DNA of 64,000 bases from Paramagnetospirillum magnetotacticum MS-1 (GCF_000829825.1 NZ_JXSL01000027.1:62001-126000), one strand, 5' to 3'; shown: positions 35,279 to 44,262, numbered from the stretch's first letter. The notes: generated by a model not told the origin, from the sequence alone. Numbers and translations: made by a program.

Positions 35279-36454
35279 TCAGCTCCACAGCTTGATGGAA
35301 TCGGCGAAAGTGCCAGCCTGCTCGCGGATCGGCTGCATCTGGCCCGAATTTTCGGCGTATTTGAAAGCGATGTAGGGGATACCGGCTTCCGACAGCTTGT
35401 TGCAGACCATGGGGCGGTCCAGCAGGGCCGGGTCGCAGAAGCTGGGCGTGGCGTAGATGACGCCCTCGGCGCCGCAGGCCTTGACCGCGTCCACATGGAA
35501 CTGGCCCTTGACCTTGCCGTCGGGGACGTATTTGCACGAGGTTTCCACCGAGTTCTCGAGATAGGTGATGGCCAGGGCCTCCAGCGGATTGCCGGTGGTG
35601 GGGACATCGACCATCAGGAACCGGTTGTTCAGCGAGTAGTCGTCATCGACCACATAGCAGCCCGCCATCTCGATGGACTTGATGAGGTTCAGCGGAGGCT
35701 GCTCGCAGAACGAGCCGTAGATGGAGATACGCACGTTGTCACGCTTGGGCCGGTCTTCCTTGGCGGCGGCGGCCATGTAGTCCTTGAGCATCTGGTTATG
35801 CTCTTCCACGTCCATCATCAGGCCAGCGCGCATCAGCACATAGACCTCGGAGGTGGGGGCCAGCCAGGGCTGCTTGGCACGGAAGGCGTAAACCTCGCGG
35901 ATCAGGCGGCGGTTTTCGTTATACAGGCCGATGGAGCGCTGGATATCGGCGTCGGAGATCTTGCGGCCCGTGAGGGTCTCAAGACCTTCCTTCAACTCCT
36001 GCAGCTCCTGGATGTAATAGGTGCCGCCGATGGACTTGTCGTAGTTCTGGGGCGTGTCGAAGAACTTGGACCACACATTCGGGAACATCAGCTTCCAGAT
36101 GCCCGACAGGTTGCGGATCACGTCGCAGACGAACGGGAAGATCATGCCGTCGACGAAATCGAGGCGGTTGGTGACGCCCAGTTCGATGGTCGAGCGCGGA
36201 ATACGGCAGATATAGCTCTGGTAATAGGCGTCGCCGTGGATGACTTCCATCTGGTCGCCGCCGCCGAAGATGCCCAGCGGCAGGCAGCCCGCCGCATGGA
36301 TCATCTCGATGGGCGAATAGACCGGCAGGAAGCCGATGACCTTGCGGCCTTCCTTGGCGGCTTTCCACTTGCGGGCATAGTTGAAGTTCAGGTCTTCGAA
36401 CATCTCCTGGCACACGGCCATGATGTCGGCGACGCTTTTATTCTTTCCAGACAT
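35279..36454 (-). CDS. bcrC: Benzoyl-CoA reductase subunit C
   Basis: 391 residues, as in Thauera BcrC (about 385). Family features: VIGFLPVYSPIEMIHAAGCL with the first cysteine, SYICRIPRSTIELGV, FPFVCDVIRNLSGIWK and MAGCYVVDDDYSLNNR. BcrB and BcrC form the catalytic half and carry [4Fe-4S] clusters on such cysteines. One base separates its start from the dch stop, so dch, bcrC and bcrB are read as one tight unit. Confidence 0.95.
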   Translation of the reverse strand: MSGKNKSVADIMAVCQEMFEDLNFNYARKWKAAKEGRKVIGFLPVYSPIEMIHAAGCLPLGIFGGGDQMEVIHGDAYYQSYICRIPRSTIELGVTNRLDFVDGMIFPFVCDVIRNLSGIWKLMFPNVWSKFFDTPQNYDKSIGGTYYIQELQELKEGLETLTGRKISDADIQRSIGLYNENRRLIREVYAFRAKQPWLAPTSEVYVLMRAGLMMDVEEHNQMLKDYMAAAAKEDRPKRDNVRISIYGSFCEQPPLNLIKSIEMAGCYVVDDDYSLNNRFLMVDVPTTGNPLEALAITYLENSVETSCKYVPDGKVKGQFHVDAVKACGAEGVIYATPSFCDPALLDRPMVCNKLSEAGIPYIAFKYAENSGQMQPIREQAGTFADSIKLWS

Positions 36455-36455
36455 C

Positions 36456-37235
36456 CTATCGGTCCTCCCAAAGTGCCGGCCTCTTTTCGAGAAAGGCGTT
36501 CAGTCCCTCGACGGCGTCGCGGGTGGCCATCAGGCCGTTGAGATAAAGGGCTTCAACTTCGGCGATCTTGGCTTTGACCCGCTCGTTCATGCCGAGACGG
36601 GCGGCCTTGACCGCGAAACGCAAGCTGGCGGCCGAGTGCTTGGCCGGACCAGCGTCGAACCAGGCGAGCGCCGTGTTCTCCGGATCGTCCACCACGGCGT
36701 TGGCGATCCCTAACCGGGCCGCCTCGGCGCCGTCGATGGAGCGGCCGGAATAAAGCAGATCCTCGGCCGCCACGCGGGGCATGCGCTCGGGCAGCAGGCA
36801 AGACGCCGCTGGCGCGAACACGCCCAGCACGATCTCCGGCTGGCCCAGCTTGGCATCGGGCGAGACGAACATCATGTGGCCCGCCAGGGCGACTTCGAGG
36901 CCGCCGCCCAAACACTGGCCGCGCACGGCGACCAGGATGGGCAGGGGGAAGTCGACCATGGCGATGACCAGCTTGTGCAGGCTGGCCAGCATGGCGGCGC
37001 ACTGATCGGGCATGTGCTCGGCCACCGAGGCGCCGAAGCTGAAATGCGGCCCCTCGTGGTCGATGAGCACGCCGCGCAGGGCCGAGTCCTCATGGGCGTC
37101 CGCCAGGGCGGCCGTCAACGCCGCGATCATCTCGGCATCGACGATGTTGGCCTTGGGACGCGAGAGGCGCAGCCGGAGCAGCTTCCCCTCGCGGTCCTTC
37201 CAGACCTTCAGGCAGTTGGCGATGGCTTCGGCCAT
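36456..37235 (-). CDS. dch: Cyclohexa-1,5-diene-1-carbonyl-CoA hydratase
   Basis: 259 residues of the crotonase fold. The CoA-binding and oxyanion segments are DHEGPHFSFGASVAEHMP and VAVRGQCLGGGLEVALAG. It hydrates the dienoyl-CoA made by benzoyl-CoA reductase to 6-hydroxycyclohex-1-ene-1-carbonyl-CoA. It lies between oah and bcrC with gaps of one base each, which supports the assignment against generic enoyl-CoA hydratases. It contains no membrane or extra domain. Confidence 0.92.
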   Translation of the reverse strand: MAEAIANCLKVWKDREGKLLRLRLSRPKANIVDAEMIAALTAALADAHEDSALRGVLIDHEGPHFSFGASVAEHMPDQCAAMLASLHKLVIAMVDFPLPILVAVRGQCLGGGLEVALAGHMMFVSPDAKLGQPEIVLGVFAPAASCLLPERMPRVAAEDLLYSGRSIDGAEAARLGIANAVVDDPENTALAWFDAGPAKHSAASLRFAVKAARLGMNERVKAKIAEVEALYLNGLMATRDAVEGLNAFLEKRPALWEDR

Positions 37236-37236
37236 A

Positions 37237-38370
37237 TCAGTGGCCTGCCTTGGGGATCAGGGACTCGATCAGCTCGGGCGTCCAGGGAGCGCCCTTGGCC
37301 AGGGCCTGGCGCAGAGCCACGAAGTCGATCTCGCGGTCGTCCTTGGGGCCCTCGTTGAAGGCCCTAAAGCCGGTACGGGCCTCGGTCATCATGTTGAGGC
37401 CCAGCCAGTCGCGGCTGTTTTCCTTGTTGGCGTTCCAGGCGTTCAGCTTGGGCTTCCTGAGTTCCTGGATGGTCTTGGTGAAGCAATCGGGGAAGGTGTG
37501 CAGGATCTTGGCGCAGATCTCCTCGACCTTGGCGTCGAGCAGCGACAGATCGATGGTGCCCTTCTTCAGCACTTCCTTGCCCGCCGCCAGTTCGGCGCCG
37601 GTCTTGGACTCGCCGTGGATGATGCGGCCGAACTCGTCGAGATAACGGTCGGTGATCACCAGCGGGTTGGGAACAAACTTGCCGTCCACCTTGAGCGCCG
37701 GGACCACGTCCATGATGATGCCGGTGCGGTAGGCCTTGTGGGCAGACCAGGGCTCACAGAGCGAACCCGAGACCATGGCCTGCTCGCAGCCGATCATGAC
37801 CGGCAGGAAGTCGGTGGCGCCGCCGATGGGGGCCGAACCGTGCTTGGGGCCCGCCTGGCCGAACTTGGCCAGATCCTGGGCCACCGAGAAGTCGGCGGCC
37901 ATGCCGATTTCCTGGCCGCCACCGATGCGCATGCCGTTGACGCGGCAGATCACCGGCTTGTCACAGCCCAGGATGGCCGAGACCATGTCGTTGAACAGCC
38001 GCATATACTGGCGGTATTCCTGCGGGTTGCCAGCATAGTACTCGGCGTATTCCTTGGTGTTGCCGCCGGTGCAGAACGCCTTGTCGCCAGCGCCGGTGAA
38101 CACCACGGAGGACACGTCGCGGGCGTTGGAGGCGTCGCGGAACGCCATGATCACGCCCTTCACCATGTCGGTGGTGTAGGAATTGTACTGCTTCTGGTTG
38201 TCCAGCGTGATCCAGGCGTTATAAAGGCCCTCGGCCACGCTGCCGTCGATGCGCTTGGCCGGGCGCTTCTCGTAGAGTACGCCGGGGACGATCTGCGTGG
38301 GGACCAGATTGTGATCGTTGAGGTGGGCGGGCGCCGTTGCATCGACGATGGCCGCGGTTTCCTTCTTCAT
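37237..38370 (-). CDS. oah: 6-oxocyclohex-1-ene-1-carbonyl-CoA hydrolase (ring-opening)
   Basis: 377 residues, longer than a normal crotonase because of N- and C-terminal extensions typical of Oah/BamA. Marks are YEKRPAKRIDGSVAEGLYNA, DKAFCTGGNTKEYAEYYAGN and RVNGMRIGGGQEIGMAADF. It adds water and cleaves the ring to give 3-hydroxypimelyl-CoA. BamA-type genes are the usual marker of anaerobic aromatic degradation. It follows had by 30 bases and precedes dch by one. Confidence 0.95.
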   Translation of the reverse strand: MKKETAAIVDATAPAHLNDHNLVPTQIVPGVLYEKRPAKRIDGSVAEGLYNAWITLDNQKQYNSYTTDMVKGVIMAFRDASNARDVSSVVFTGAGDKAFCTGGNTKEYAEYYAGNPQEYRQYMRLFNDMVSAILGCDKPVICRVNGMRIGGGQEIGMAADFSVAQDLAKFGQAGPKHGSAPIGGATDFLPVMIGCEQAMVSGSLCEPWSAHKAYRTGIIMDVVPALKVDGKFVPNPLVITDRYLDEFGRIIHGESKTGAELAAGKEVLKKGTIDLSLLDAKVEEICAKILHTFPDCFTKTIQELRKPKLNAWNANKENSRDWLGLNMMTEARTGFRAFNEGPKDDREIDFVALRQALAKGAPWTPELIESLIPKAGH

Positions 38371-38400
38371 GACCAGGACTCTCCCTCTCTTGAATTTCTT

Positions 38401-39477
38401 TTAGGTGTTCGGGCACAGGACGGCGCGGCGCGACAACTTGTGGTCGTGCACGGCGGCGAAAGTGTCGTTGATGCTGTCCAGCGGGCGGCGCTCGACGAAG
38501 TTCTTCACGTTGATCTTGCCAGACAGGACCAGATCCAGGGCGCCGGGATACAGATCCGGCGGACAGCCCCAGTTGCCCAGCGCGCGGGCGTGGAAGGCCA
38601 TCAGGTTGGACAGGCGGAACTCGGCCTTGTTCATGGTGTAGCCCACCACGCAGATGGTGCAGCCATGGACCATCAGGTCGAAGGCGCTCTGCTGGCCCGG
38701 AACGGAGCCGGAGCATTCCATGATGATCCATTCGGTGGAGCGCAGGCCATTGGCCTTGGCGAAGGCGCCGATTTCCTTCTTGATCTCGCGGGTCGATGGG
38801 AAATCCTTGGGGTTGATGGTCAGCGCGGCGCCCGCCGCCTTGACCGCTTCCAGCTTGACCGGGTCGATGTCGAGCGCCACCACCTTGGCGCCCATGGCGG
38901 TGGCCACCTGGACGGAATAGCCGCCCACGCCGCCGCAGCCGATGACGATCACCAGATCGCCTTGGCCAATGCCAGCCTGCACCGCGGCCTGATAAGGAGT
39001 GGTCAGCGCGTCGGCGACCACCGAGACCTCGGAGAGTTCCAAACCGGTGGCCTTGAGACGGGCCTCGTCCACTTCGCACAAGCCGTTGGCGGGGACGGTG
39101 ATATGGGTGGCGAAGCCGCCCTGAAGATCGTTGCCCGGCATCTTCTGCGAGCGGCAGATGGTGCCCTTGCCGCGCTTGCACAGATCGCACTGGCCGCAGG
39201 GGATGACCGCCGAAATGATGACGGCCTTGCCGACCCAGCTTTCGGCCCCCGAACCGGCCTTGATCACCCGGCCGCTGATCTCGTGACCCAGAGCCAGGGG
39301 CAGGGCGTGGTTGGTGCGCACGCCGTTGAAATAGTAATCCAGATCCGTATGGCAGACGCCGCAGCCCGCGACCTCAACCAGCACCTCGCCAGCCCCAGGC
39401 GCAGCGAGCTCCATGGGCTCCTTGACCATGGGCTGGCCGACGCCAGTCATCATCCAACGATAGGCGGAAATGCTCAT
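38401..39477 (-). CDS. had: 6-hydroxycyclohex-1-ene-1-carbonyl-CoA dehydrogenase
   Basis: 358 residues, zinc-dependent MDR alcohol dehydrogenase. The catalytic zinc site is [15 protein letters not shown] with [10 protein letters not shown], the structural zinc cysteines are in [15 protein letters not shown], and the NAD fold is [15 protein letters not shown]. It oxidises 6-hydroxycyclohexenecarbonyl-CoA with NAD before ring cleavage by Oah. It is the first gene of the had-oah-dch-bcrCBAD-fdx operon. The start is the ATG at 39475-39477; the longer frame upstream runs into the promoter. Confidence 0.93.
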   Translation of the reverse strand: MSISAYRWMMTGVGQPMVKEPMELAAPGAGEVLVEVAGCGVCHTDLDYYFNGVRTNHALPLALGHEISGRVIKAGSGAESWVGKAVIISAVIPCGQCDLCKRGKGTICRSQKMPGNDLQGGFATHITVPANGLCEVDEARLKATGLELSEVSVVADALTTPYQAAVQAGIGQGDLVIVIGCGGVGGYSVQVATAMGAKVVALDIDPVKLEAVKAAGAALTINPKDFPSTREIKKEIGAFAKANGLRSTEWIIMECSGSVPGQQSAFDLMVHGCTICVVGYTMNKAEFRLSNLMAFHARALGNWGCPPDLYPGALDLVLSGKINVKNFVERRPLDSINDTFAAVHDHKLSRRAVLCPNT

Positions 39478-39785
39478 TCCGTTTCCCTCTCTCTTTCCCG
39501 TTATCTCCAGACCGTCACGACCATGCGCCACGGGCTGCCCTTGTATTATTCCGTAAATGCGTACCACAATACCGAATTAGCCGTCAAGTGAAGCTTGTGG
39601 TCTTGTGGTCCGACCCAAATGGGTGGTATTGACCTAGTCTCGCCTGCGCGGGGGAGAGTATCTTCCGCTGGGTGAGTAATCCCCCTTATATCGGGCCGTC
39701 TTGATGGCTTGGAAGCGGGGGCGGCTTAAACACTGGCCAGGCCCGATGCGAAGGAATTCGAGGGCCTAATCTGGGGAAACAGAAT
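39478..39785. other. Intergenic region between divergent had and korA operons
   Basis: 308 bases holding the control region for both halves of the benzoyl-CoA pathway. On the had side a TTGACG hexamer (39582-39587, minus strand) is followed by a TTCGGTA-N6-TACGCAT site that matches the palindrome between the GNAT and SDR genes. A TTGACC hexamer at about 39629 could serve korA. No FNR-type TTGAT-N4-ATCAA site was found. Confidence 0.55.
39557..39576. promoter_or_regulatory. Candidate operator upstream of had
   Basis: On the minus strand it reads TTCGGTA, six bases, TACGCAT. One arm is identical to the palindrome at 45451-45470 and the other matches partly, with the same spacing. It lies just downstream of a TTGACG -35-like hexamer, a place where a repressor would block the had promoter. 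Confidence 0.45.
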
Positions 39786-41522
39786 ATGACGACGAGTTCC
39801 GGATCTGGGTCTGTCTCGATCGCGATGTGCGGCAGTGGTGGCGCCGGCGTGATGACGGCCGCCAACATGTTCCTCGACGCCGCAGCCGAGGCTGGGTATT
39901 ACGCGCTTTTCGGTCGCTCCTCCGGCCCGCAGATCAGAGGCGGCGAGGCCGCTGCTCTGGTCCGTCTGGGTGTCGAGCCCATCACCTCGGTGGATGATAC
40001 CTTCGATATCATGCTGGCCATCGACTGGCAGGGCGTTCAGCGCTTCGCCGCCGAGCTGCCGCTGTCGAAGAACTCCCTGGTGATCTGCGATCCCTCCGCT
40101 GGTGACGTGCCCGAGGTTTACGTCAAGACCGGAGCCAAGATCGTCCATCTCCACATGAAGGATCTGGCCAAGGAGATTCCCGGTGGCCGTCCCAACATGA
40201 TCGCGCTGGGCGCCGTCGCCGAACTGATCGGTATTCCGGTCGGCCCGCTGACCGAGGTGCTGGGCAAGTCCCTGAAGAAGAAGCGCGCCGATGCTTATGA
40301 GGCTTCGGTGGCTGGCGTGAAGGCCGGTGCCGCCGCTGCCGCCACCCTGGGTGGTTCCAAGCGTCTGGCCGCCGCCAAGGCCAAGGACGCCAAGCGCTGG
40401 ACCGTCACGGGCAATTACGGCGCCGGTCTGGGCGCCATCCGCGGCGGCGTGCGCTTCTGCGCCGCCTATCCCATCACCCCGGCCACCGAGGTGCTGGAAT
40501 ATCTCGCCAGCGCCCTGCCCAAGGTTGGCGGCGTGTTCGTGCAGGCCGAGGACGAGCTGGCCTCCATCAACATGTGCCTGGGCGCCTCTTACGGCGGCGA
40601 AGCCTCCATCACCTCGACCGCCGGTCCCGGCCTGTCGCTGATGACCGAGGGTCTGGGTCTGGCCGTGGCGTCCGAGACCCCCGTCGTGGTGGTCGATGTG
40701 CAGCGTGTCGGTCCGTCGACCGGTATCGCCACCAAGTGCGAGCAGTCGGACCTCAACATCGCGGTCTACGGCCTGCATGGCGACGCCCCCCATCTGGTGG
40801 TCGCGCCCAATTCGGTCGGCGACTGCATCTTCACCACCCAGTGGGGCGTCTATCTGGCCGAAAGCCTGCAGACCGCCTGTCTGGTGATGAGCGATCAGGC
40901 CCTGGGCCAGAGCCGCGCCATCATCGACGCTCCCGCCGACGTGGCCTTCGTGGGCAAGCGCCTGGCTGCCGTCGCTCCGGCCGAGGGTGAGGTGTTCAAG
41001 CGCTACGCCAACACCGCTTCGGGCATTTCGCCCATGCCGATCCCCGGCCAGCCGGGCTGCCAGTACACCTCGGACGGCCTCGAGCATACCGAGACCGGCA
41101 CGCCGTCCTCGCAGTCCTCGGATCACACCCTGCAGCTGGACAAGCGTCAGCGCAAGCTGACCAATTTCGATTACGGCAACCATTGGGCCACCATCGAGGG
41201 TGAGGGCGACATCGCCGTCATCACCTGGGGTTCGTGCACCGGTGCCGCCCGCGAGGCGGTGGAGCGGGCGCGTGCCGACGGCGTCAAGGCCAAGCTGATC
41301 TCGCTGCGTCTGATCTCTCCGATCCGGCCGCAGCACATGGCCGACGCCTTGAAGGGCGTGAAGAAGATCCTGGTGGTCGAGCAGAGCCATCAGGGCCAGT
41401 TCACCCGTTACCTGCGTGGCGAGTACGATCTCCCGGCCAAGCCGGAATCGCTGTCTCGTTCCGGTCCGCTGCCCATGCGTCCCGGTGAAATCCACGCCCG
41501 CCTCCTGTCGATGGGGAAGTAA
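39786..41522 (+). CDS. korA: 2-oxoglutarate:ferredoxin oxidoreductase, fused gamma-alpha subunit
   Basis: 578 residues. The N-terminal third (about 1-190) is the gamma domain (MCGSGGAGVMTAANMFLDAA, RSSGPQIRGGEAAALVRLG). The alpha domain follows (GNYGAGLGAIRGGVRFCAAY, PITPATEVLEYLASALPK, TAGPGLSLMTEGLGLAVASE), with the C-terminal domain near 470-578 (VITWGSCTGAAREAVER). It oxidises 2-oxoglutarate to succinyl-CoA while reducing ferredoxin. In Thauera this enzyme renews the low-potential ferredoxin used by benzoyl-CoA reductase, and its divergent position here fits. No cluster-binding delta domain is present, so Fdx is the partner. Confidence 0.92.
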   Translation: MTTSSGSGSVSIAMCGSGGAGVMTAANMFLDAAAEAGYYALFGRSSGPQIRGGEAAALVRLGVEPITSVDDTFDIMLAIDWQGVQRFAAELPLSKNSLVICDPSAGDVPEVYVKTGAKIVHLHMKDLAKEIPGGRPNMIALGAVAELIGIPVGPLTEVLGKSLKKKRADAYEASVAGVKAGAAAAATLGGSKRLAAAKAKDAKRWTVTGNYGAGLGAIRGGVRFCAAYPITPATEVLEYLASALPKVGGVFVQAEDELASINMCLGASYGGEASITSTAGPGLSLMTEGLGLAVASETPVVVVDVQRVGPSTGIATKCEQSDLNIAVYGLHGDAPHLVVAPNSVGDCIFTTQWGVYLAESLQTACLVMSDQALGQSRAIIDAPADVAFVGKRLAAVAPAEGEVFKRYANTASGISPMPIPGQPGCQYTSDGLEHTETGTPSSQSSDHTLQLDKRQRKLTNFDYGNHWATIEGEGDIAVITWGSCTGAAREAVERARADGVKAKLISLRLISPIRPQHMADALKGVKKILVVEQSHQGQFTRYLRGEYDLPAKPESLSRSGPLPMRPGEIHARLLSMGK

Positions 41523-41525
41523 GTC

Positions 41526-42365
41526 ATGACCAGCTGCGAATCTACCGCCACCTACACCGCCAAGGACTTCAAGTCCGAGGTCAAGCCGGTCTGGTGCCCT
41601 GGCTGCGGCGACTATGCCGTGCTGTCCTCCATCACCAAGGCTTTTGCCGATCTCGGCCTTGCCCCCCACCAGACTTCGGTGGTTTCGGGCATCGGCTGCT
41701 CGTCGCGCATTCCGGCCTATACCAACACCTACGGCATCCACTCCATCCACGGTCGCGCGCTCGCGGTCGGTCAGGGCCTCAAGCTCGGCCGTCCCGACCT
41801 GACCGTGCTGGTGGCCGGTGGTGACGGCGATGGCTTCTCCATCGGCGGCAACCACTTCCTGCATGCCTGCCGCCGCAATGTCGATATCACCTATATCGTC
41901 ATGGACAACCGGGTCTATGGCATGACCAAGGGCCAGCCCTCTCCGACCACCGAGTCCGATTGGGATGCCTCGGCCATGGCGCCGCCCGGCGGCACCGGCA
42001 TGACGCCGTTCCATCCGCTGGCCATCGCGCTGGCCTCGGGCGCCAACTTCATCGCTCGCGGCTTCTCGGGCGATCCGAACGGCACCGCCCAGATCATCGC
42101 CGAAGCCATCAAGCATCCCGGCTTCTCCTTCGTTGCGATCATGAGCCCCTGCATCACCTTCCGTGAAGAGCAGCGGGACTGGAAGAACACCATGCGCAAC
42201 GTCAACATCGAGCCGACTACCGATCCGGCCCAGGCGGCGCGCCGCCTGATGACCGATGACGGCTTCAACTGCGGTATCCTCTACCGCGGCGACCGTCCGG
42301 CCTATGGCAAGGAAAAGAAGGCGACCAATGCGGTGTCCGATCTCGATCGGGAATTCACCCTTTGA
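41526..42365 (+). CDS. korB: 2-oxoglutarate:ferredoxin oxidoreductase beta subunit (TPP-binding)
   Basis: 279 residues. The cluster and TPP site CPGCGDYAVLSSITKAF is near residue 24, followed by VVSGIGCSSRIPAYTNTYG, HGRALAVGQGLKLG and the TPP/Mg motif GGDGDGFSIGGNHF. It forms the active enzyme with KorA three bases upstream. Its stop overlaps a TTG start of the next gene (TTGA), tying the ferritin-like gene to this operon. Confidence 0.93.
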   Translation: MTSCESTATYTAKDFKSEVKPVWCPGCGDYAVLSSITKAFADLGLAPHQTSVVSGIGCSSRIPAYTNTYGIHSIHGRALAVGQGLKLGRPDLTVLVAGGDGDGFSIGGNHFLHACRRNVDITYIVMDNRVYGMTKGQPSPTTESDWDASAMAPPGGTGMTPFHPLAIALASGANFIARGFSGDPNGTAQIIAEAIKHPGFSFVAIMSPCITFREEQRDWKNTMRNVNIEPTTDPAQAARRLMTDDGFNCGILYRGDRPAYGKEKKATNAVSDLDREFTL

Positions 42366-42880
42366 GTCGTGCCCCTGATTTTGGGGCGGTAAAGACCTCC
42401 GCCGAGCTTCTCTCCGTCGCGCGAGCGATGGAGGAACGCTCGGCGGAGCGCTACCGCGAACTGGCCGAAGCGTTCGAGGCGTCGTGCAACAACCCCGACA
42501 CCGCCCAGGCCTTCGCGGACTTAGCCGATATCGAAGACGGCCACGCCGCCGACTTCCCGGCCTCGATCGGGCCCCGGCCCGAAACCGTGCCCTGGGGTGA
42601 GGACGATCCCGAGATCGCCGATCCCGACGCCGTTCACTACCTGATGTGGCCGTGGCACGCCTTCGACCTGGCCCTTCGCCACGAGCAGGACACACTGGCC
42701 CTGTTTTCCGCCCTGGCGGACAAATCCCCCTTCGCCGATGTCCGCGCCGAAGCCCTGAGTCTGGTCGAGCGCGAGAAGGGCCACATCGTCACCATGCAAA
42801 CCCGCCGCGACGCACTGCCTGTGCCCCCCGACGACTGGGAATACGACGACGACGACCCCAACTGGGAAGCCGGAGACTAA
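42362..42880 (+). CDS. Rubrerythrin/ferritin-like diiron-site protein
   Basis: 172 residues beginning at a TTG that overlaps the korB stop. The helical core has two diiron-type pairs: an ERSAERYRELA helix with DIEDGHAADF (ExxH), and LRHEQDTLALFSALAD with VEREKGHIVTM (ExxH). This matches the four-helix bundle of rubrerythrin-like proteins, without the rubredoxin C-terminal domain. The C-terminus is very acidic (EYDDDDPNWEAGD). Translational coupling to korAB suggests it protects the oxygen-sensitive oxidoreductase or handles iron or peroxide. Catalysis is inferred from the motif set only. Confidence 0.75.
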   Translation: MSRAPDFGAVKTSAELLSVARAMEERSAERYRELAEAFEASCNNPDTAQAFADLADIEDGHAADFPASIGPRPETVPWGEDDPEIADPDAVHYLMWPWHAFDLALRHEQDTLALFSALADKSPFADVRAEALSLVEREKGHIVTMQTRRDALPVPPDDWEYDDDDPNWEAGD

Positions 42881-42882
42881 GC

Positions 42883-43281
42883 ATGCATACGACCATCCTG
42901 CCCGAGGGCTGGGAAAAGCCGATCGGTTACGCCAACGGTATCCTGGCCGAAAAGGGAAGGATGCTCGCCCTGGCGGGCCAAGTGGGCTGGAACGCCCAGC
43001 AGGTCTTCGAAAGCGAAGACCTCGTCCCCCAATTCGAACAGGCCCTGAAGAATATCCTCGAAATCCTGAGCGCCGCCGGTGGCAAACCGGAACACATAAT
43101 CCGCATCACCGCGTTTTGCATCGACCGCCCCCGCTACCTCTCCGTTCGCAAGGAGTTGGGTGCCATCTGGCGCAAGCTCATGGGCAACCACTACCCCGCC
43201 ATGAGCATGATCTTCGTCGCCGACCTGTTGGATCACCCGGCCAAGATCGAACTGGAAGCGACGGCGGTTATTCCGGACTGA
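42883..43281 (+). CDS. RidA-family protein (YjgF/YER057c/UK114)
   Basis: 132 residues, two bases after the ferritin-like gene. RidA marks include RMLALAGQVGWNAQ, QFEQALKNILEILSAAGGKP and ITAFCIDRPRYLSVRKELG. The residue of RidA that binds the imine carboxylate (an arginine near the C-terminal PAM segment) is not clearly kept: the segment reads NHYPAMSMIFVADLLDHP, so this belongs to the wider family and need not be an imine deaminase. It is the fourth gene of the korA operon. A role in clearing a reactive acyl or enamine by-product is speculation. Confidence 0.82.
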   Translation: MHTTILPEGWEKPIGYANGILAEKGRMLALAGQVGWNAQQVFESEDLVPQFEQALKNILEILSAAGGKPEHIIRITAFCIDRPRYLSVRKELGAIWRKLMGNHYPAMSMIFVADLLDHPAKIELEATAVIPD

Positions 43282-43308
43282 GGCGCGCCCGCTTCTGTTC
43301 TCATCGTC

Positions 43309-43331
43309 ACCCTCGGGCTTGACCCGAGGGT
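43309..43331 (+). repeat. Short hairpin repeat after the RidA gene
   Basis: A perfect nine-base stem, ACCCTCGGG with CCCGAGGGT, around CTTGA. The same stem-and-loop type is common as a dispersed repeat in alphaproteobacteria. It may serve as a terminator for the korA operon, but lacks a T run. Confidence 0.55.
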
Positions 43332-43484
43332 CCATGGGGCCGCTGGCAAGGTGCTTGGGGCGCCGCCCCCGATTCACCACCAAGTCACCAAGGACACCAA
43401 GAGAGCGGAGCAGACGGTTCCGCCTCTCTCTCCACCTCCCTCGGGCTCGCCCGGAGCGCGGGCGCCCCGCCCGCTTTAAGGAAA

Positions 43485-43512
43485 CGAAGGGACTCGTCCC
43501 TTCGCGCATCCC
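43485..43512 (+). repeat. Left copy of an exact 28-base inverted repeat
   Basis: It is the exact reverse complement of 44195-44222. Its first twenty bases are nearly palindromic themselves (GAAGGGACTCGTCCCTTC). Together the two copies bracket an AT-rich islet. Confidence 0.8.
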
Positions 43513-43812
43513 TGGTTGTGGGGGGAGGCGGAAATGGACTCTGACCCCGTTTTCTCCCGTTTTCTCGACCTAATTTTCAGTTCGACGGCGGGGTCGGCGC
43601 TGGGCGACTTAACCCCAATCTCGATTGGCGGCAACATTTGGCCTGCCGCACCGCAAGCATTGATGGTAGCGGCAGGTTTCGCCGTCATCCCGTATGACTA
43701 TTTCTATGGTGTGCTCGGGACGGTCTCTTTCGTTCTCACTGCAATTTATGCAATGAAAATTTCCGTGCTCTATTCTCTCGGCCACCAGATCCTCCTCTTA
43801 ATAGTAATAATA

Positions 43813-44010
43813 TTAACGGCCGCGATTGCGCTCGTAGCTGCCGGCTTCATAGCCGCGATCGTAGCTGCTCGTGTATCCAGAGATGACCGCAGACGAATTG
43901 TAGCTGACGACTGTGCGAATAAGAGGGGGCTTGCGATCCCTGGGGTGATCGGCGTAGCCGTCTTCATAGCCTTTGTTGTACCCAATGCGGGCGGCTTCAT
44001 CAGGATCCAT
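43813..44010 (-). CDS. Possible small tyrosine-rich protein in the islet
   Basis: 65 codons from ATG at 44008-44010, with GGGA about eight bases upstream; the frame is open further, to a TTG at 44085. The protein has two related segments, GYNKGYEDGYADH and SYDRGYEAGSYERN, of the G-Y-x-x-G-Y type. The balanced charged composition looks real, whereas the opposite strand reads as a low-complexity hydrophobic frame. It lies inside the inverted-repeat islet and has AT-rich surroundings, which suggests acquired DNA. No function can be given. Confidence 0.4.
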   Translation of the reverse strand: MDPDEAARIGYNKGYEDGYADHPRDRKPPLIRTVVSYNSSAVISGYTSSYDRGYEAGSYERNRGR

Positions 44011-44194
44011 TGCGACATCCCAGTATGAATCCGATATTTCATATGTGAAATATCTACATTCCCAATTTGATTGAATTATACGCAAATTTATCAGCTTTGA
44101 ATACTAAATCCCCATTCAAGCGTAAAATAGAACAGAGTCTTCTTAGCGTTATCCCCTCAATGCGTGGGGCGCAAAGTGGCGCTTAAAACGAGTG

Positions 44195-44222
44195 GGGATG
44201 CGCGAAGGGACGAGTCCCTTCG
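44195..44222 (-). repeat. Right copy of the exact 28-base inverted repeat
   Basis: Exact reverse complement of 43485-43512. The pair is 682 bases apart. No flanking direct repeat longer than a few bases was noticed. Confidence 0.8.
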
Positions 44223-44262
44223 CACCCTTAATCCTTCCTTCCCTTAACTGCCCGCCCCCCCC

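Noticed and set aside
31489-35295. A very long open frame on the plus strand across bcrD, bcrA and bcrB
   Set aside because: It is antisense to well-supported bcr genes, has low-complexity His/Gly/Ala/Asp-rich translation and no homology features. Such frames arise from high GC at third codon positions.
39478-39785. FNR/AadR-type box between had and korA
   Set aside because: Anaerobic aromatic genes often use such a site, but no TTGAT-N4-ATCAA like sequence was found.
39726-42695. A 989-codon minus-strand frame opposite korA and korB
   Set aside because: Same reason: antisense shadow of strongly supported kor genes with biased composition.
43534-44028. Plus-strand frame in the islet with GGAGG before an ATG
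   Set aside because: The translation is hydrophobic and low-complexity and overlaps the better-looking minus-strand frame at 43813-44010. It could still be a small membrane protein, but I cannot support it.
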